NCBI GenBank assembly: GCA_045537695.1
Contig: JAZSQB010000060.1
Location: forward strand, 1-19,147
Reading direction: 5' to 3'
Length of the DNA stretch: 19,147 nucleotides
DNA from: RGIG2041 sp045537695
Lineage (GTDB): Bacteria; Bacillota; Clostridia; UBA1381; UMGS1253
Below are positions 13,198 to 19,147 of the stretch, one piece after another. The position numbers and the translations under genes were made by a program. Within the stretch, counting starts at the first letter, position 1. Each line of letters opens with the position of its first letter. The notes beneath the pieces are model-generated. The model had not been told where the DNA came from. It was given only the letters and a program-made list of their open reading frames with translations, and ran no database searches.

Positions 13198-13968
13198 ATG
13201 GATTTTCAGTCAATACACGAGCCGGTTCGTTCTGCTTTGGTTCGCTTGGAGGATATTGCAGAGAATGCACGGCGAAAATATGAAATGAACTTTAGCACAT
13301 TTCTGGATGCAGAAACCGTGGCGGTCGCAAAACAGTATTTGCGTGCGCCGGATGATTTTTTGTGCTGTTATTATGGCGGCTATGCAGATGCGGAGCGTTG
13401 TATGTTTTGTACTTGCCCGGAATATGAAGCAGCAAATGTACTTGCGGATTTTCCGATAGATTTGCTTGAAATTACTTGTCCGCGGCAGAAAAAATTAACA
13501 CACAGAGATTGTTTAGGTTCGCTTCTTGGTTTAGGATTAAAAAGAGAAATGATAGGAGATATTTTATGTGATGAACTTGTATTTTATGTGTTTGTCAGCC
13601 GTAAAATATCGTCGTATATTATTACAAATCTGCAAAAAATTGGTAGCGCCGGCGTTCGTGTTCGGCAAATTTCAGCAGAATGCTTTATTCCACCGCAGCT
13701 CAAAACAGAAACAAAAGGGATATTTATTATGTCAAACCGCTTGGATGCGATTTTGGCAGGCGCGTTGGATATGTCTCGTTCCAAAGCGGCTGATTTAATA
13801 GGTGCAGAGCGCGTTTCGGTGAATCATATACTGAAAACAGAAGCAAGTGTGAAACTCAGTGAAGGGGAACTGGTTTCCGTGCGCGGTTTTGGTCGTTTCC
13901 GCATAGGTAAGACTGGGAATCAATCAAGAAAAGGCAGGACGTATCTTGAAATTAAAAAGTATATTTAA
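13198..13968 (+). CDS. YlmH family RNA-binding protein with S4 domain
   Basis: The 256-residue product has an N-terminal domain with DFQSIHEPVRSALVRLEDIAENARRKYEMNFSTFLD and an RNA-binding-like middle part containing TCPRQKKLTHRDCLGSLLGLGLKREMIGDIL, the hallmark of YlmH. A C-terminal S4 domain follows (about residues 178-240, NRLDAILAGALDMSRSKAADLI...V.VN, ending LSEGELVSVRGFGRFRIG). YlmH-type proteins are thought to bind ribosomes or tRNA and have been tied to rescue of stalled translation. ATG 13198 follows TAGGGAA. It sits between yggT and divIVA as in Bacillus. Confidence 0.93.
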   Translation: MDFQSIHEPVRSALVRLEDIAENARRKYEMNFSTFLDAETVAVAKQYLRAPDDFLCCYYGGYADAERCMFCTCPEYEAANVLADFPIDLLEITCPRQKKLTHRDCLGSLLGLGLKREMIGDILCDELVFYVFVSRKISSYIITNLQKIGSAGVRVRQISAECFIPPQLKTETKGIFIMSNRLDAILAGALDMSRSKAADLIGAERVSVNHILKTEASVKLSEGELVSVRGFGRFRIGKTGNQSRKGRTYLEIKKYI

Positions 13969-13987
13969 GTTTTAGGGGGAATTTGGG

Positions 13988-14500
13988 ATGCTAACACCAC
14001 TGGATATTGAAAACAGAGAGTTTAAAAAGACTTTAAACGGTTATAACCGAGATGATGTAGAAGATTTTATGAGTCTATTGCTGGTGGATTATGAAAAGCT
14101 TTATAAGGAATGCATCACAAACCGCGAAAAAATTGAAACTTTAAATGCTGCTATTTCGGGATATAAGCAGCAGGAAAGCACGCTTCAAAATGCCATTATG
14201 GCTGCGCAACAGGCAGCTGATGCCTTAAAAGCAACTGCAAGTGAGCAGGCGGATTTAATTTTACGTGATGCGCAGTCAAAGGCAGAACAGATAATTCGCA
14301 ATGCCAATGATGAAATTAAAGACCTTGAAAAGCGTTACGGCGAATTAACACAGCAGATTGAAAGCTATAAAATGCGCGTAGGCGCAATTATTAAATCGCA
14401 GTTAGATATTTTAAATGACCTTCGTCCGGAAACAATAAAAATTACACAGCCGGTGCAGATGGATACGGATGTTAAAACCTATACATTAAATCGAGAATAA
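13988..14500 (+). CDS. divIVA: DivIVA-family cell division/polarity protein
   Basis: Cytoplasmic coiled-coil protein that binds negatively curved membrane at septa and poles and recruits partners. The 170-residue product starts with the conserved membrane-binding domain MLTPLDIENREFKKTLNGYNRDDVEDFMSLL, which holds the usual PLDI and F..GY...DV..F pattern. A long coiled coil follows over residues 30-145, rich in Ala, Gln, Glu and Lys. AGGGGGA precedes ATG 13988. Last gene before the hairpin terminator of this operon. Confidence 0.95.
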   Translation: MLTPLDIENREFKKTLNGYNRDDVEDFMSLLLVDYEKLYKECITNREKIETLNAAISGYKQQESTLQNAIMAAQQAADALKATASEQADLILRDAQSKAEQIIRNANDEIKDLEKRYGELTQQIESYKMRVGAIIKSQLDILNDLRPETIKITQPVQMDTDVKTYTLNRE

Positions 14501-14505
14501 ACGAT

Positions 14506-14532
14506 AAAAGGAAGGCGAATGCCTTCCTTTTG
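14506..14532 (+). terminator. terminator after divIVA
   Basis: AAAAGGAAGGC (14506-14516), loop GAAT, GCCTTCCTTTT (14521-14531), an 11-pair perfect stem with the T run inside it. Only 26 bases separate it from aroB and I see no clear promoter there, so partial read-through or a promoter inside divIVA is likely. Confidence 0.85.
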
Positions 14533-14558
14533 CAAATAGGAAAGAAAGGTGTCTTGGA

Positions 14559-15635
14559 TTGTACAAATTACATTTAGATTTTATACACAGCGCGTACGAT
14601 ATACAGATTACAAATGATTTTGCGTTGCTTAAGTCTGAAGTCGAACAGCTTTCTCCAAGCAAAATATTAATTATAACAGATAGCAACGTTTCCAAGCTAT
14701 ATTTAAAGATGGTTTACGATGCGCTCTTTGATGTTTGTGATACGGTTGCTTCGGTAGAATTTACGGCAGGCGAGAAAAGCAAGAATTTGACTACGGTACA
14801 GTATTTATATGAGGCGTGTGTTTGCAATAACTTAGACCGAAAAAGCATTATTATTGCACTTGGCGGTGGTGTGGTTGGTGATATGGCAGGTTTTGTTGCC
14901 GCGAGCTATATGCGCGGTATTCGCTTCGTGCAGATTCCTACAACGCTTTTGTCGCAGACGGACAGTAGCGTAGGCGGCAAGGTTGGCGTGGATTTTGCAG
15001 GGTATAAAAATATTATCGGCGCATTTAAACAGCCGTCGCTTGTATACATCAATACGGACACATTAAAAACGCTCCCGCTGCGTGAATTTGCTTGTGGCAT
15101 GGGTGAAGTAATAAAATACGGAGCGATTGCGGATGCTTCATTTTTAACACTTTTAAGCGAAAATGCAGTGGATATTCAAGCTTTAGAGCCGCTGATTATG
15201 AAGAGGATTATCGCGGCTTGTTGCCGTATGAAAGCGGATATTGTGCGGAAGGATGAAAAGGAAAATGATTTGCGTGCAGTTTTGAATTTTGGACATACAA
15301 TAGGTCATGCTATTGAAAGTGCCCTGGACTTTTCACTTTTACACGGCGAATGTGTAGCAATTGGGATGATGGCTGCGCTTCGTATTTCGCAAAAACGCGG
15401 CTGGGTAAACGCTGACGATGTTGCCCTGCTGAAAAAGCTGTTGCAACGCTACAATTTGCCGGCAGTTGCCAATGATTTGGATGTAACCGCTGTTACTGCA
15501 AATCTGAAAAAGGATAAAAAAATAGAAAAGGATATTTTGAAATTTGTACTTGTAGAGCCGATGGGGTGCGCGAAGGTAGTAACGGATGTAACACAGGAAG
15601 AGCTTACAGATGCGATAGAATCTGTTTTAGCATAG
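14559..15635 (+). CDS. aroB: 3-dehydroquinate synthase
   Basis: Second step of the shikimate pathway: converts DAHP to 3-dehydroquinate in the cytosol using NAD and a divalent metal. The 358-residue product has the NAD-binding GGGVVGDMAGFVAASYMRGI segment, the substrate and metal region QIPTTLLSQTDSSVGGKVGVD, KNIIGAFKQPSLV, GMGEVIKYG and the metal ligand motif GHTIGHAIES, with a C-terminal LKKDKKIE. All are standard. It starts with TTG 14559 after AAAGGTG at 14546-14552; no ATG is available nearby. It lies alone among division and envelope genes, without other aro genes, and is followed after 12 bases by lspA, so the two are one operon. Confidence 0.95.
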   Translation: MYKLHLDFIHSAYDIQITNDFALLKSEVEQLSPSKILIITDSNVSKLYLKMVYDALFDVCDTVASVEFTAGEKSKNLTTVQYLYEACVCNNLDRKSIIIALGGGVVGDMAGFVAASYMRGIRFVQIPTTLLSQTDSSVGGKVGVDFAGYKNIIGAFKQPSLVYINTDTLKTLPLREFACGMGEVIKYGAIADASFLTLLSENAVDIQALEPLIMKRIIAACCRMKADIVRKDEKENDLRAVLNFGHTIGHAIESALDFSLLHGECVAIGMMAALRISQKRGWVNADDVALLKKLLQRYNLPAVANDLDVTAVTANLKKDKKIEKDILKFVLVEPMGCAKVVTDVTQEELTDAIESVLA

Positions 15636-15647
15636 TGAGGTAAAATT

Positions 15648-16121
15648 ATGTGGCTTATATATGTATTTATCGGTGTGGTCTTGGTAGGATTGGACCAGTG
15701 GACAAAGCATCTTGCGGTTGCGAATCTGTCTGATGGCAGTGTGGCATCGGCACTGCCGGGTGTTTTTGATTTTTTGTATGTTGAAAACCGCGGCGCAGCA
15801 TTTGGTATGCTGAAGGATACGCGTTGGTTTTTGATTTTAGTAACTGTTGCATTGATTATAATATTGCTATTGTTTGTACGCAAATATAAGTGTAAATCCG
15901 TACTTGGATTGAGTGCGGTAACGCTGATTATTGCCGGAGGTATCGGCAATTTAATTGATCGCGTATGGCATGGGTATGTTGTGGATTTTATTCATCTTTT
16001 ATTTATGGAGTTTCCGTGCTTTAATGTAGCAGATATTTGCGTATGCATCGGTGCAGGGCTCTTAGCGCTGTATATTTTAATTACACCCGAAACGAAACGG
16101 AGTGAAGAACGGGATGCCTGA
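15648..16121 (+). CDS. lspA: lipoprotein signal peptidase (signal peptidase II)
   Basis: Membrane aspartic protease that cuts signal peptides from prolipoproteins after diacylglyceryl transfer. The 157-residue product has four hydrophobic segments and the family boxes DQWTKHL, VENRGAAFGML, GGIGNLIDRVWHGYVVDFI and FNVADICVCIGAGLL. The catalytic aspartates are D113 (VVDFI) and D129 (NVADI). GTGAGG precedes ATG 15648. Its stop overlaps the start of the downstream pseudouridine synthase, the common lspA-rluD pairing. The TRAP binding lipoprotein in this window is an expected substrate. Confidence 0.97.
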   Translation: MWLIYVFIGVVLVGLDQWTKHLAVANLSDGSVASALPGVFDFLYVENRGAAFGMLKDTRWFLILVTVALIIILLLFVRKYKCKSVLGLSAVTLIIAGGIGNLIDRVWHGYVVDFIHLLFMEFPCFNVADICVCIGAGLLALYILITPETKRSEERDA

Positions 16122-17046
16122 AATGATTAATCTTACTGCAACCGAAGCGCAAGCTGGGATGCGTCTGGACGCTTTTTTGGCAGAACAGATAGATGGTATC
16201 TCACGTTCGTACGGTGTAAAATTGATAGAGGCTGGTCTGGTAACGCTTGATGGTAAGCAACTTAATAAAAAGTACAACATACAATCGCAGGATGAAATTG
16301 ATGTGGAAATCCCGGATCCGGAAGAAACAGAGATTTTGCCGGAAGATATTCCGCTGGATATTGTCTATGAGGATGACGCGATGTTGGTTATCTACAAAAA
16401 GCAGGGGATGGTTGTGCACCCGGGGGCAGGGAATTATACCGGTACAATGGTAAATGCACTTTTGCACTACTGCAAGGACAGTCTTTCCGGCATTGGCGGT
16501 GTGCTTCGCCCCGGCATTGTACATCGCATAGATAAAGACACGAGCGGGCTTTTGGTGGTGGCAAAAACGGATGCAGCGCATCAGGCGCTTTCTGCGCAGC
16601 TGAAAGACAGAAGCCTTTCGCGTGAGTATATCGCAATTGTTAACGGCAATATTCGCGAGGATAGTATAGAAATCAATCTGCCGATTGGCAGAAGCCCGTC
16701 AGACCGTAAAAAAATGTGCGTCACAACGAAAAACGCACGTGAAGCAATCACAAATCTGCGTGTGCTGGAACGCTATGGGAAGTATACGTTGGTTGCTTGC
16801 AAATTGCAAACCGGCAGAACGCATCAGATTCGTGTGCATTTATCCTATCTCGGTCACAGTATTGTCGGTGACCCAGTATATGGGATAAAAAAGGAAGCGT
16901 TTAAATTAAACGGACAGCTATTGCATGCAAGACGCATCGAGTTTGTCCATCCGACCAGCGGTGAACGTATGACTTTTGAAGCGCCAATGCCGGATTATTT
17001 TGCGGAAACGTTGGAGAAAATCCGAAATTTATATCCACGGCAATAA
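16114..17046 (+). CDS. RluD/RluA-family 23S rRNA pseudouridine synthase
   Basis: Isomerises uridines to pseudouridine in RNA, in the RluD case in helix 69 of 23S rRNA. The product of about 310 residues has an N-terminal S4 domain (about residues 14-70, RLDAFLAEQ...SRSYGVKLIEAGLVTLDGK). The catalytic domain follows, with GMVVHPGAGN, then GIVHRIDKDTSGLLVVAK containing catalytic D140, LSREYIAIVNG, GRTHQIRVHLSYLGHSIVGDPVYG and LLHARRIEFVHP. ATG 16114 is preferred for GGAGTG at 16099-16104; GTG 16102 and ATG 16123 are alternatives. It overlaps the lspA stop by eight bases, implying translational coupling. The exact target uridines cannot be read from the sequence. Confidence 0.94.
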   Translation: MPEMINLTATEAQAGMRLDAFLAEQIDGISRSYGVKLIEAGLVTLDGKQLNKKYNIQSQDEIDVEIPDPEETEILPEDIPLDIVYEDDAMLVIYKKQGMVVHPGAGNYTGTMVNALLHYCKDSLSGIGGVLRPGIVHRIDKDTSGLLVVAKTDAAHQALSAQLKDRSLSREYIAIVNGNIREDSIEINLPIGRSPSDRKKMCVTTKNAREAITNLRVLERYGKYTLVACKLQTGRTHQIRVHLSYLGHSIVGDPVYGIKKEAFKLNGQLLHARRIEFVHPTSGERMTFEAPMPDYFAETLEKIRNLYPRQ

Positions 17047-17051
17047 AATGC

Positions 17052-17080
17052 TTGACAACAAGCGTTAACTTTGCTATAAT
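17052..17080 (+). promoter_or_regulatory. consensus promoter of the thiT riboswitch transcript
   Basis: TTGACA (17052-17057), 17-base spacer, TATAAT (17075-17080) preceded by TGC (extended -10). The -35 lies within an inverted repeat GCTTG-ACAA-CAAGC (17050-17063). The riboswitch starts about ten bases after the -10. Confidence 0.93.
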
Positions 17081-17089
17081 TTAATAGAC

Positions 17090-17180
17090 AAAGGGGAGCT
17101 TGCACAAGCGAGCTGAGAGTAAACGTATTGCCGTTTTTACCCGTATAACCTGATTTGGGTAATGCCAACGTAGGGATAAG
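17090..17180 (+). ncRNA. TPP riboswitch (THI element)
   Basis: Conserved thiamine pyrophosphate aptamer: GGGGAGC at 17093-17099, GCTGAGAGT at 17112-17120, the variable P3 arm around 17121-17149, then ACCCGTATAACCTGATTTGG and GGTAATGCCAACGTAGGGA up to 17176. Spacing and core bases are standard. It controls the thiamine transporter gene downstream, with a terminator as expression platform: high TPP would favour termination. Confidence 0.96.
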
Positions 17181-17193
17181 AAAGCTTAAGTTT

Positions 17194-17218
17194 GCTGTGC
17201 CCTGCGCACAGCTTTTTT
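17194..17218 (+). terminator. riboswitch-controlled terminator before thiT
   Basis: GCTGTGC (17194-17200), loop CCTGC, GCACAGC (17206-17212), then six T (17213-17218). It lies 14 bases after the aptamer, the expected place for a transcriptional OFF switch. I did not resolve the antiterminator pairing. Confidence 0.88.
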
Positions 17219-17243
17219 GTTTTCTGCTGCAGAAGGAGACAAA

Positions 17244-17309
17244 GTGGCTTTCAACAGGAAAAATCAATACCTTACTGCCTTTGAAAGACAAAGGAGTGAA
17301 GAAAAATGA
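17244..17309 (+). CDS. possible 21-codon leader ORF overlapping the thiT start
   Basis: GTG 17244 follows AGAAGGAGACAAA, a strong ribosome site with ideal spacing, and opens a 21-residue hydrophilic peptide starting MAFNRKNQYLTAFERQ. Its stop TGA (17307-17309) overlaps the thiT start as ATGA. It lies entirely between the riboswitch terminator and thiT. This is the layout of a translationally coupled leader peptide. The peptide has no run of one amino acid that would mark a classic attenuator. A chance ORF is possible; thiT also has its own ribosome site. Confidence 0.4.
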   Translation: MAFNRKNQYLTAFERQRSEEK

Positions 17310-17935
17310 AAACAAAAAGAATGGTTGCTTCTGCAATGCTGATTGCACTTGCAACCGTATTATCCATCCTGCAGCCGTTTCAGCTGCCGTTTGGTGGCGG
17401 TATTACAATTGCATCTATGATGCCCATCGTAATTATCGCGTATGTTTATGGTACAAAATATGGTTTGTTTGCGGCGTTTGTTTATGCGATTTTGCAAATG
17501 TTGCTCGGCGCAAAAACCGTCGGGTCCTTTTTTCTGCCGGGTGATAGTCAGATGATTCTGTGGCAGGCGCTGTGTGTATGCTTTTTGGATTATGTTGTTG
17601 CATACACGGTGCTTGGCTTTGGTGGTATCTTTAAAACAAGAATTAAGAATACATATCTGGCAGTGTGCCTCGGCGCTGTATTTGCACTGACGCTCCGTTA
17701 TTTGGTGCACATCATCTCCGGCGCAATCTTTTTTGGCGCTTGGGCGGAGTGGTTCTTTACCCAGGAAGGCTTTTATGCCATCGGTCAGACGATTATGGAG
17801 ACCTTTAGTGGCGCTGGTTTGGCGGTTGTATACTCCGTTTTCTATAACGGTTTATATATGGTGCCGGAAATTATCATTACATCCATTCTAACGCCAATTG
17901 TCTATTTTACGATTAAACGTGCAAATTTGGTATAA
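17306..17935 (+). CDS. thiT: energy-coupling factor thiamine transporter S component ThiT
   Basis: Substrate-binding membrane subunit that takes up thiamine together with a shared ECF module (EcfA, EcfA', EcfT), which is not in this window. The 209-residue product has about six hydrophobic segments. The family regions are the N-terminal MLIALATVLS helix used for EcfT contact, GGGITIASMMPIVIIAYVYG, GAKTVGSFFLPGD, and LRYLVHIISGAIFFGAWAEW near residues 131-150. The tryptophan- and histidine-containing stretch matches the thiamine pocket region of ThiT. ATG 17306 has AAAGGAG at 17290-17296. The TPP riboswitch upstream independently supports the thiamine assignment. It is followed by a strong terminator, so monocistronic. 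Confidence 0.95.
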   Translation: MKTKRMVASAMLIALATVLSILQPFQLPFGGGITIASMMPIVIIAYVYGTKYGLFAAFVYAILQMLLGAKTVGSFFLPGDSQMILWQALCVCFLDYVVAYTVLGFGGIFKTRIKNTYLAVCLGAVFALTLRYLVHIISGAIFFGAWAEWFFTQEGFYAIGQTIMETFSGAGLAVVYSVFYNGLYMVPEIIITSILTPIVYFTIKRANLV

Positions 17936-17954
17936 AATGAACAAAAATTTGAAG

Positions 17955-17982
17955 GCAACCGGACACGTCCGGTTGCTTTTTG
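17955..17982 (+). terminator. intrinsic terminator of thiT
   Basis: GCAACCGGA (17955-17963), loop CACG, TCCGGTTGC (17968-17976), then five T. Strong and canonical. Confidence 0.95.
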
Positions 17983-18011
17983 TTAAATCAATGTAAAAAT
18001 ACAAGTTTTAC

Positions 18012-18040
18012 TTGCAAAAATAGTGGTTTTGGAGTAGAAT
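18012..18040 (+). promoter_or_regulatory. promoter of murI
   Basis: TTGCAA (18012-18017), 17-base spacer, TAGAAT (18035-18040). It is 34 bases upstream of the murI start codon. Confidence 0.72.
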
Positions 18041-18073
18041 ATACTATAGATTGTTTTTAAAGTGAGGCTTATT

Positions 18074-18883
18074 ATGGACAACAGACCTATCGGTGTATTT
18101 GACTCCGGACTCGGTGGCTTGACTGTAGTGAAAAAACTCCAAGAAATCTTGCCGGGCGAGGACATTGTGTATTTTGGCGACACACAGCGCGTGCCTTACG
18201 GTGGGCGCTCAAAACAGACACTGCTGAAATATGTTATGCAGGATATTCGGTTTTTGGAAAGTCACAACGTGAAAATGGTGGTTGCTGCTTGCGGTACGGC
18301 GAGTGCAGTTGCGCTGCCACATATTCCGTTGCGCGAAGAGCTTCCGATTATCGGTGTTCTGGAAGAGGCTGCCAAAAGCGCACTGGAACGAACGGTTAAC
18401 GGAAAAATTGGTATCATTGCGACGGCGGCAACCGTGAAAAGTGATGCATACAGAAATATGATATGCAAGCTAAAACCGGAGACGGCGGTATATTCTAAGG
18501 CTTGTCCGCTGTTTGTGCCGCTGGTGGAAAACGGACATTTAGACAGCGAGGTTGCACATTTGGTGGCGCAGGAATACTTGGAGGAAATTATAGATTTCGG
18601 TGCTGATGCCTTAATTATGGGATGCACGCACTATCCGCTTCTAAGACGCACAGTAGCAGATGTGCTTGGTGACGGCGTAACGCTGATTGATGTCGGTGAA
18701 GTGATTGCAAATCGCATAAAAACGATTTTGGATGAAAAGCAGCTACAATCCGAAAAAAAGAGTGGTGGTACTTGTCGGTATTTCGTCAGTGACGAAGTAG
18801 ACAATTTTGAGACCTTGGGCGGCTTGTTTTTACAAAGTAAAATAGAGGGCATGGTGAATCAGATTGACATTGACAAATTCTGA
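18074..18883 (+). CDS. murI: glutamate racemase
   Basis: Cofactor-free enzyme that interconverts L- and D-glutamate, supplying D-glutamate for peptidoglycan. The 269-residue product has GVFDSGLGGLTVVK (D10 general-acid region), YFGDTQRVPYGGRS, the first catalytic cysteine C73 in AACGTASA and the second, C184, in LIMGCTHYPLL with H186. Both catalytic cysteines are present. The first box reads CGTAS where most family members have CNTAS, an Asn to Gly change next to the cysteine. ATG 18074 follows GTGAGG; the frame is open to 18062 but the homology starts at MDNRPIG. The following DUF1934 gene overlaps its end. Confidence 0.95.
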   Translation: MDNRPIGVFDSGLGGLTVVKKLQEILPGEDIVYFGDTQRVPYGGRSKQTLLKYVMQDIRFLESHNVKMVVAACGTASAVALPHIPLREELPIIGVLEEAAKSALERTVNGKIGIIATAATVKSDAYRNMICKLKPETAVYSKACPLFVPLVENGHLDSEVAHLVAQEYLEEIIDFGADALIMGCTHYPLLRRTVADVLGDGVTLIDVGEVIANRIKTILDEKQLQSEKKSGGTCRYFVSDEVDNFETLGGLFLQSKIEGMVNQIDIDKF

Positions 18884-19147
18884 TGTAAAAGTAAGAATCA
18901 TCTCTAAGATTATAACAGACGGAGATGCGTTACATACAGACATAACAGCAGACGGCATTTACTATAAGCAAGATGGTGCCTACATATTGGAATACGACAG
19001 TGAAGAACAAGGTTGCCATACCAAAGTGGTGGTAGATGCAACAAGTGTGACTGTAACGCATACGGGCAGCGTTGAAACAACCATGGTGTTTAAAAACGGT
19101 TATACGCACGAGAGCAAAGTCGGAGGCCAAGCGGTCTTAGGAAGACA
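18864..19147 (+). CDS. DUF1934 family beta-barrel protein, partial (runs off right edge)
   Basis: The reading frame from TTG 18864 (or TTG 18870) stays open to the window end, giving about 94 residues. It resembles the DUF1934 (YwiB-like, calycin-like beta-barrel) family: VKVRIISKIITDGD, then DGIYYKQDGAYILEYDSEE, a threonine/valine-rich strand region and GSVETTMVFKNGYTHESK. The function of this family is unknown to me. Only TTG starts are possible, because the frame closes at 18855. TTG 18864 is favoured by GGTGA at 18853-18857. The gene overlaps murI by about 20 bases in another frame, which implies one transcript and coupled translation. Confidence 0.75.
   Translation, partial: MTLTNSDVKVRIISKIITDGDALHTDITADGIYYKQDGAYILEYDSEEQGCHTKVVVDATSVTVTHTGSVETTMVFKNGYTHESKVGGQAVLGR

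Noticed and set aside
17050..17063. Inverted repeat GCTTG-ACAA-CAAGC over the -35 of the thiT promoter as an operator or as the rluD terminator
   Set aside because: Five pairs only, no T run, and part of the symmetry comes from the TTGACA itself. The riboswitch already explains regulation.

Overview
The window reads as a chromosomal stretch of a low-to-moderate GC Gram-positive bacterium of the class Clostridia, probably an uncultured anaerobe. The signs are the ylm/divIVA cell-division cluster (yggS, sepF, yggT, ylmH, divIVA), a DnaD plus DnaI-type primosome pair, strong AGGAGG ribosome sites with frequent GTG/TTG starts, sigma-A promoters close to consensus, CCA-encoding tRNA genes and a TPP riboswitch driving an ECF thiamine transporter. 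Most of the window is housekeeping DNA. I see no CRISPR array, phage or complete transposon.

Left part (1-3124). tadA, the tRNA adenosine deaminase, lies on the minus strand. Downstream of its 5' end, facing right, is a 51-residue single-pass membrane protein. On the same strand as tadA sits tRNA-Arg(ACG), the usual bacterial substrate of TadA, with a perfect consensus promoter and its own terminator. Divergent from it is a two-gene operon for a DnaD-like replication protein and a DnaC/DnaI-like helicase loader.

tRNA block and scar (3291-4418). A perfect consensus promoter drives five tRNAs (Gly-Arg-His-Gln-Lys), with a long hairpin between Arg and His and a terminator at the end. Behind it lie short repeats and a broken four-helix-bundle (S23/IVP family) gene with two in-frame TAG codons, the one clearly decayed and possibly mobile piece of the window.

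Transport block (4505-10429). A TAXI-type TRAP system (lipoprotein binding protein, then a fused permease, separated by a likely leaky terminator) is followed by a 45-residue Gln/Asn-rich peptide gene, a sodium-dependent NSS-family transporter and an ArsB/SLC13-like (ion transporter superfamily) permease. Together they suggest use of cation gradients for solute uptake; the substrates cannot be read from the sequence.

Division and envelope block (10435-17046). One promoter precedes a HlyD-like membrane-anchored protein, yggS, sepF, yggT, ylmH and divIVA. After a hairpin terminator come aroB, lspA and an RluD-family pseudouridine synthase. LspA would process the TRAP binding lipoprotein encoded earlier. 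aroB sits where ileS often follows divIVA.

Right end (17052-19147). A perfect promoter, TPP riboswitch and terminator control thiT, preceded by a possible 21-codon leader ORF whose stop overlaps the thiT start. Then come murI, for cell-wall D-glutamate, and the beginning of a DUF1934 gene that overlaps murI and runs off the right edge.
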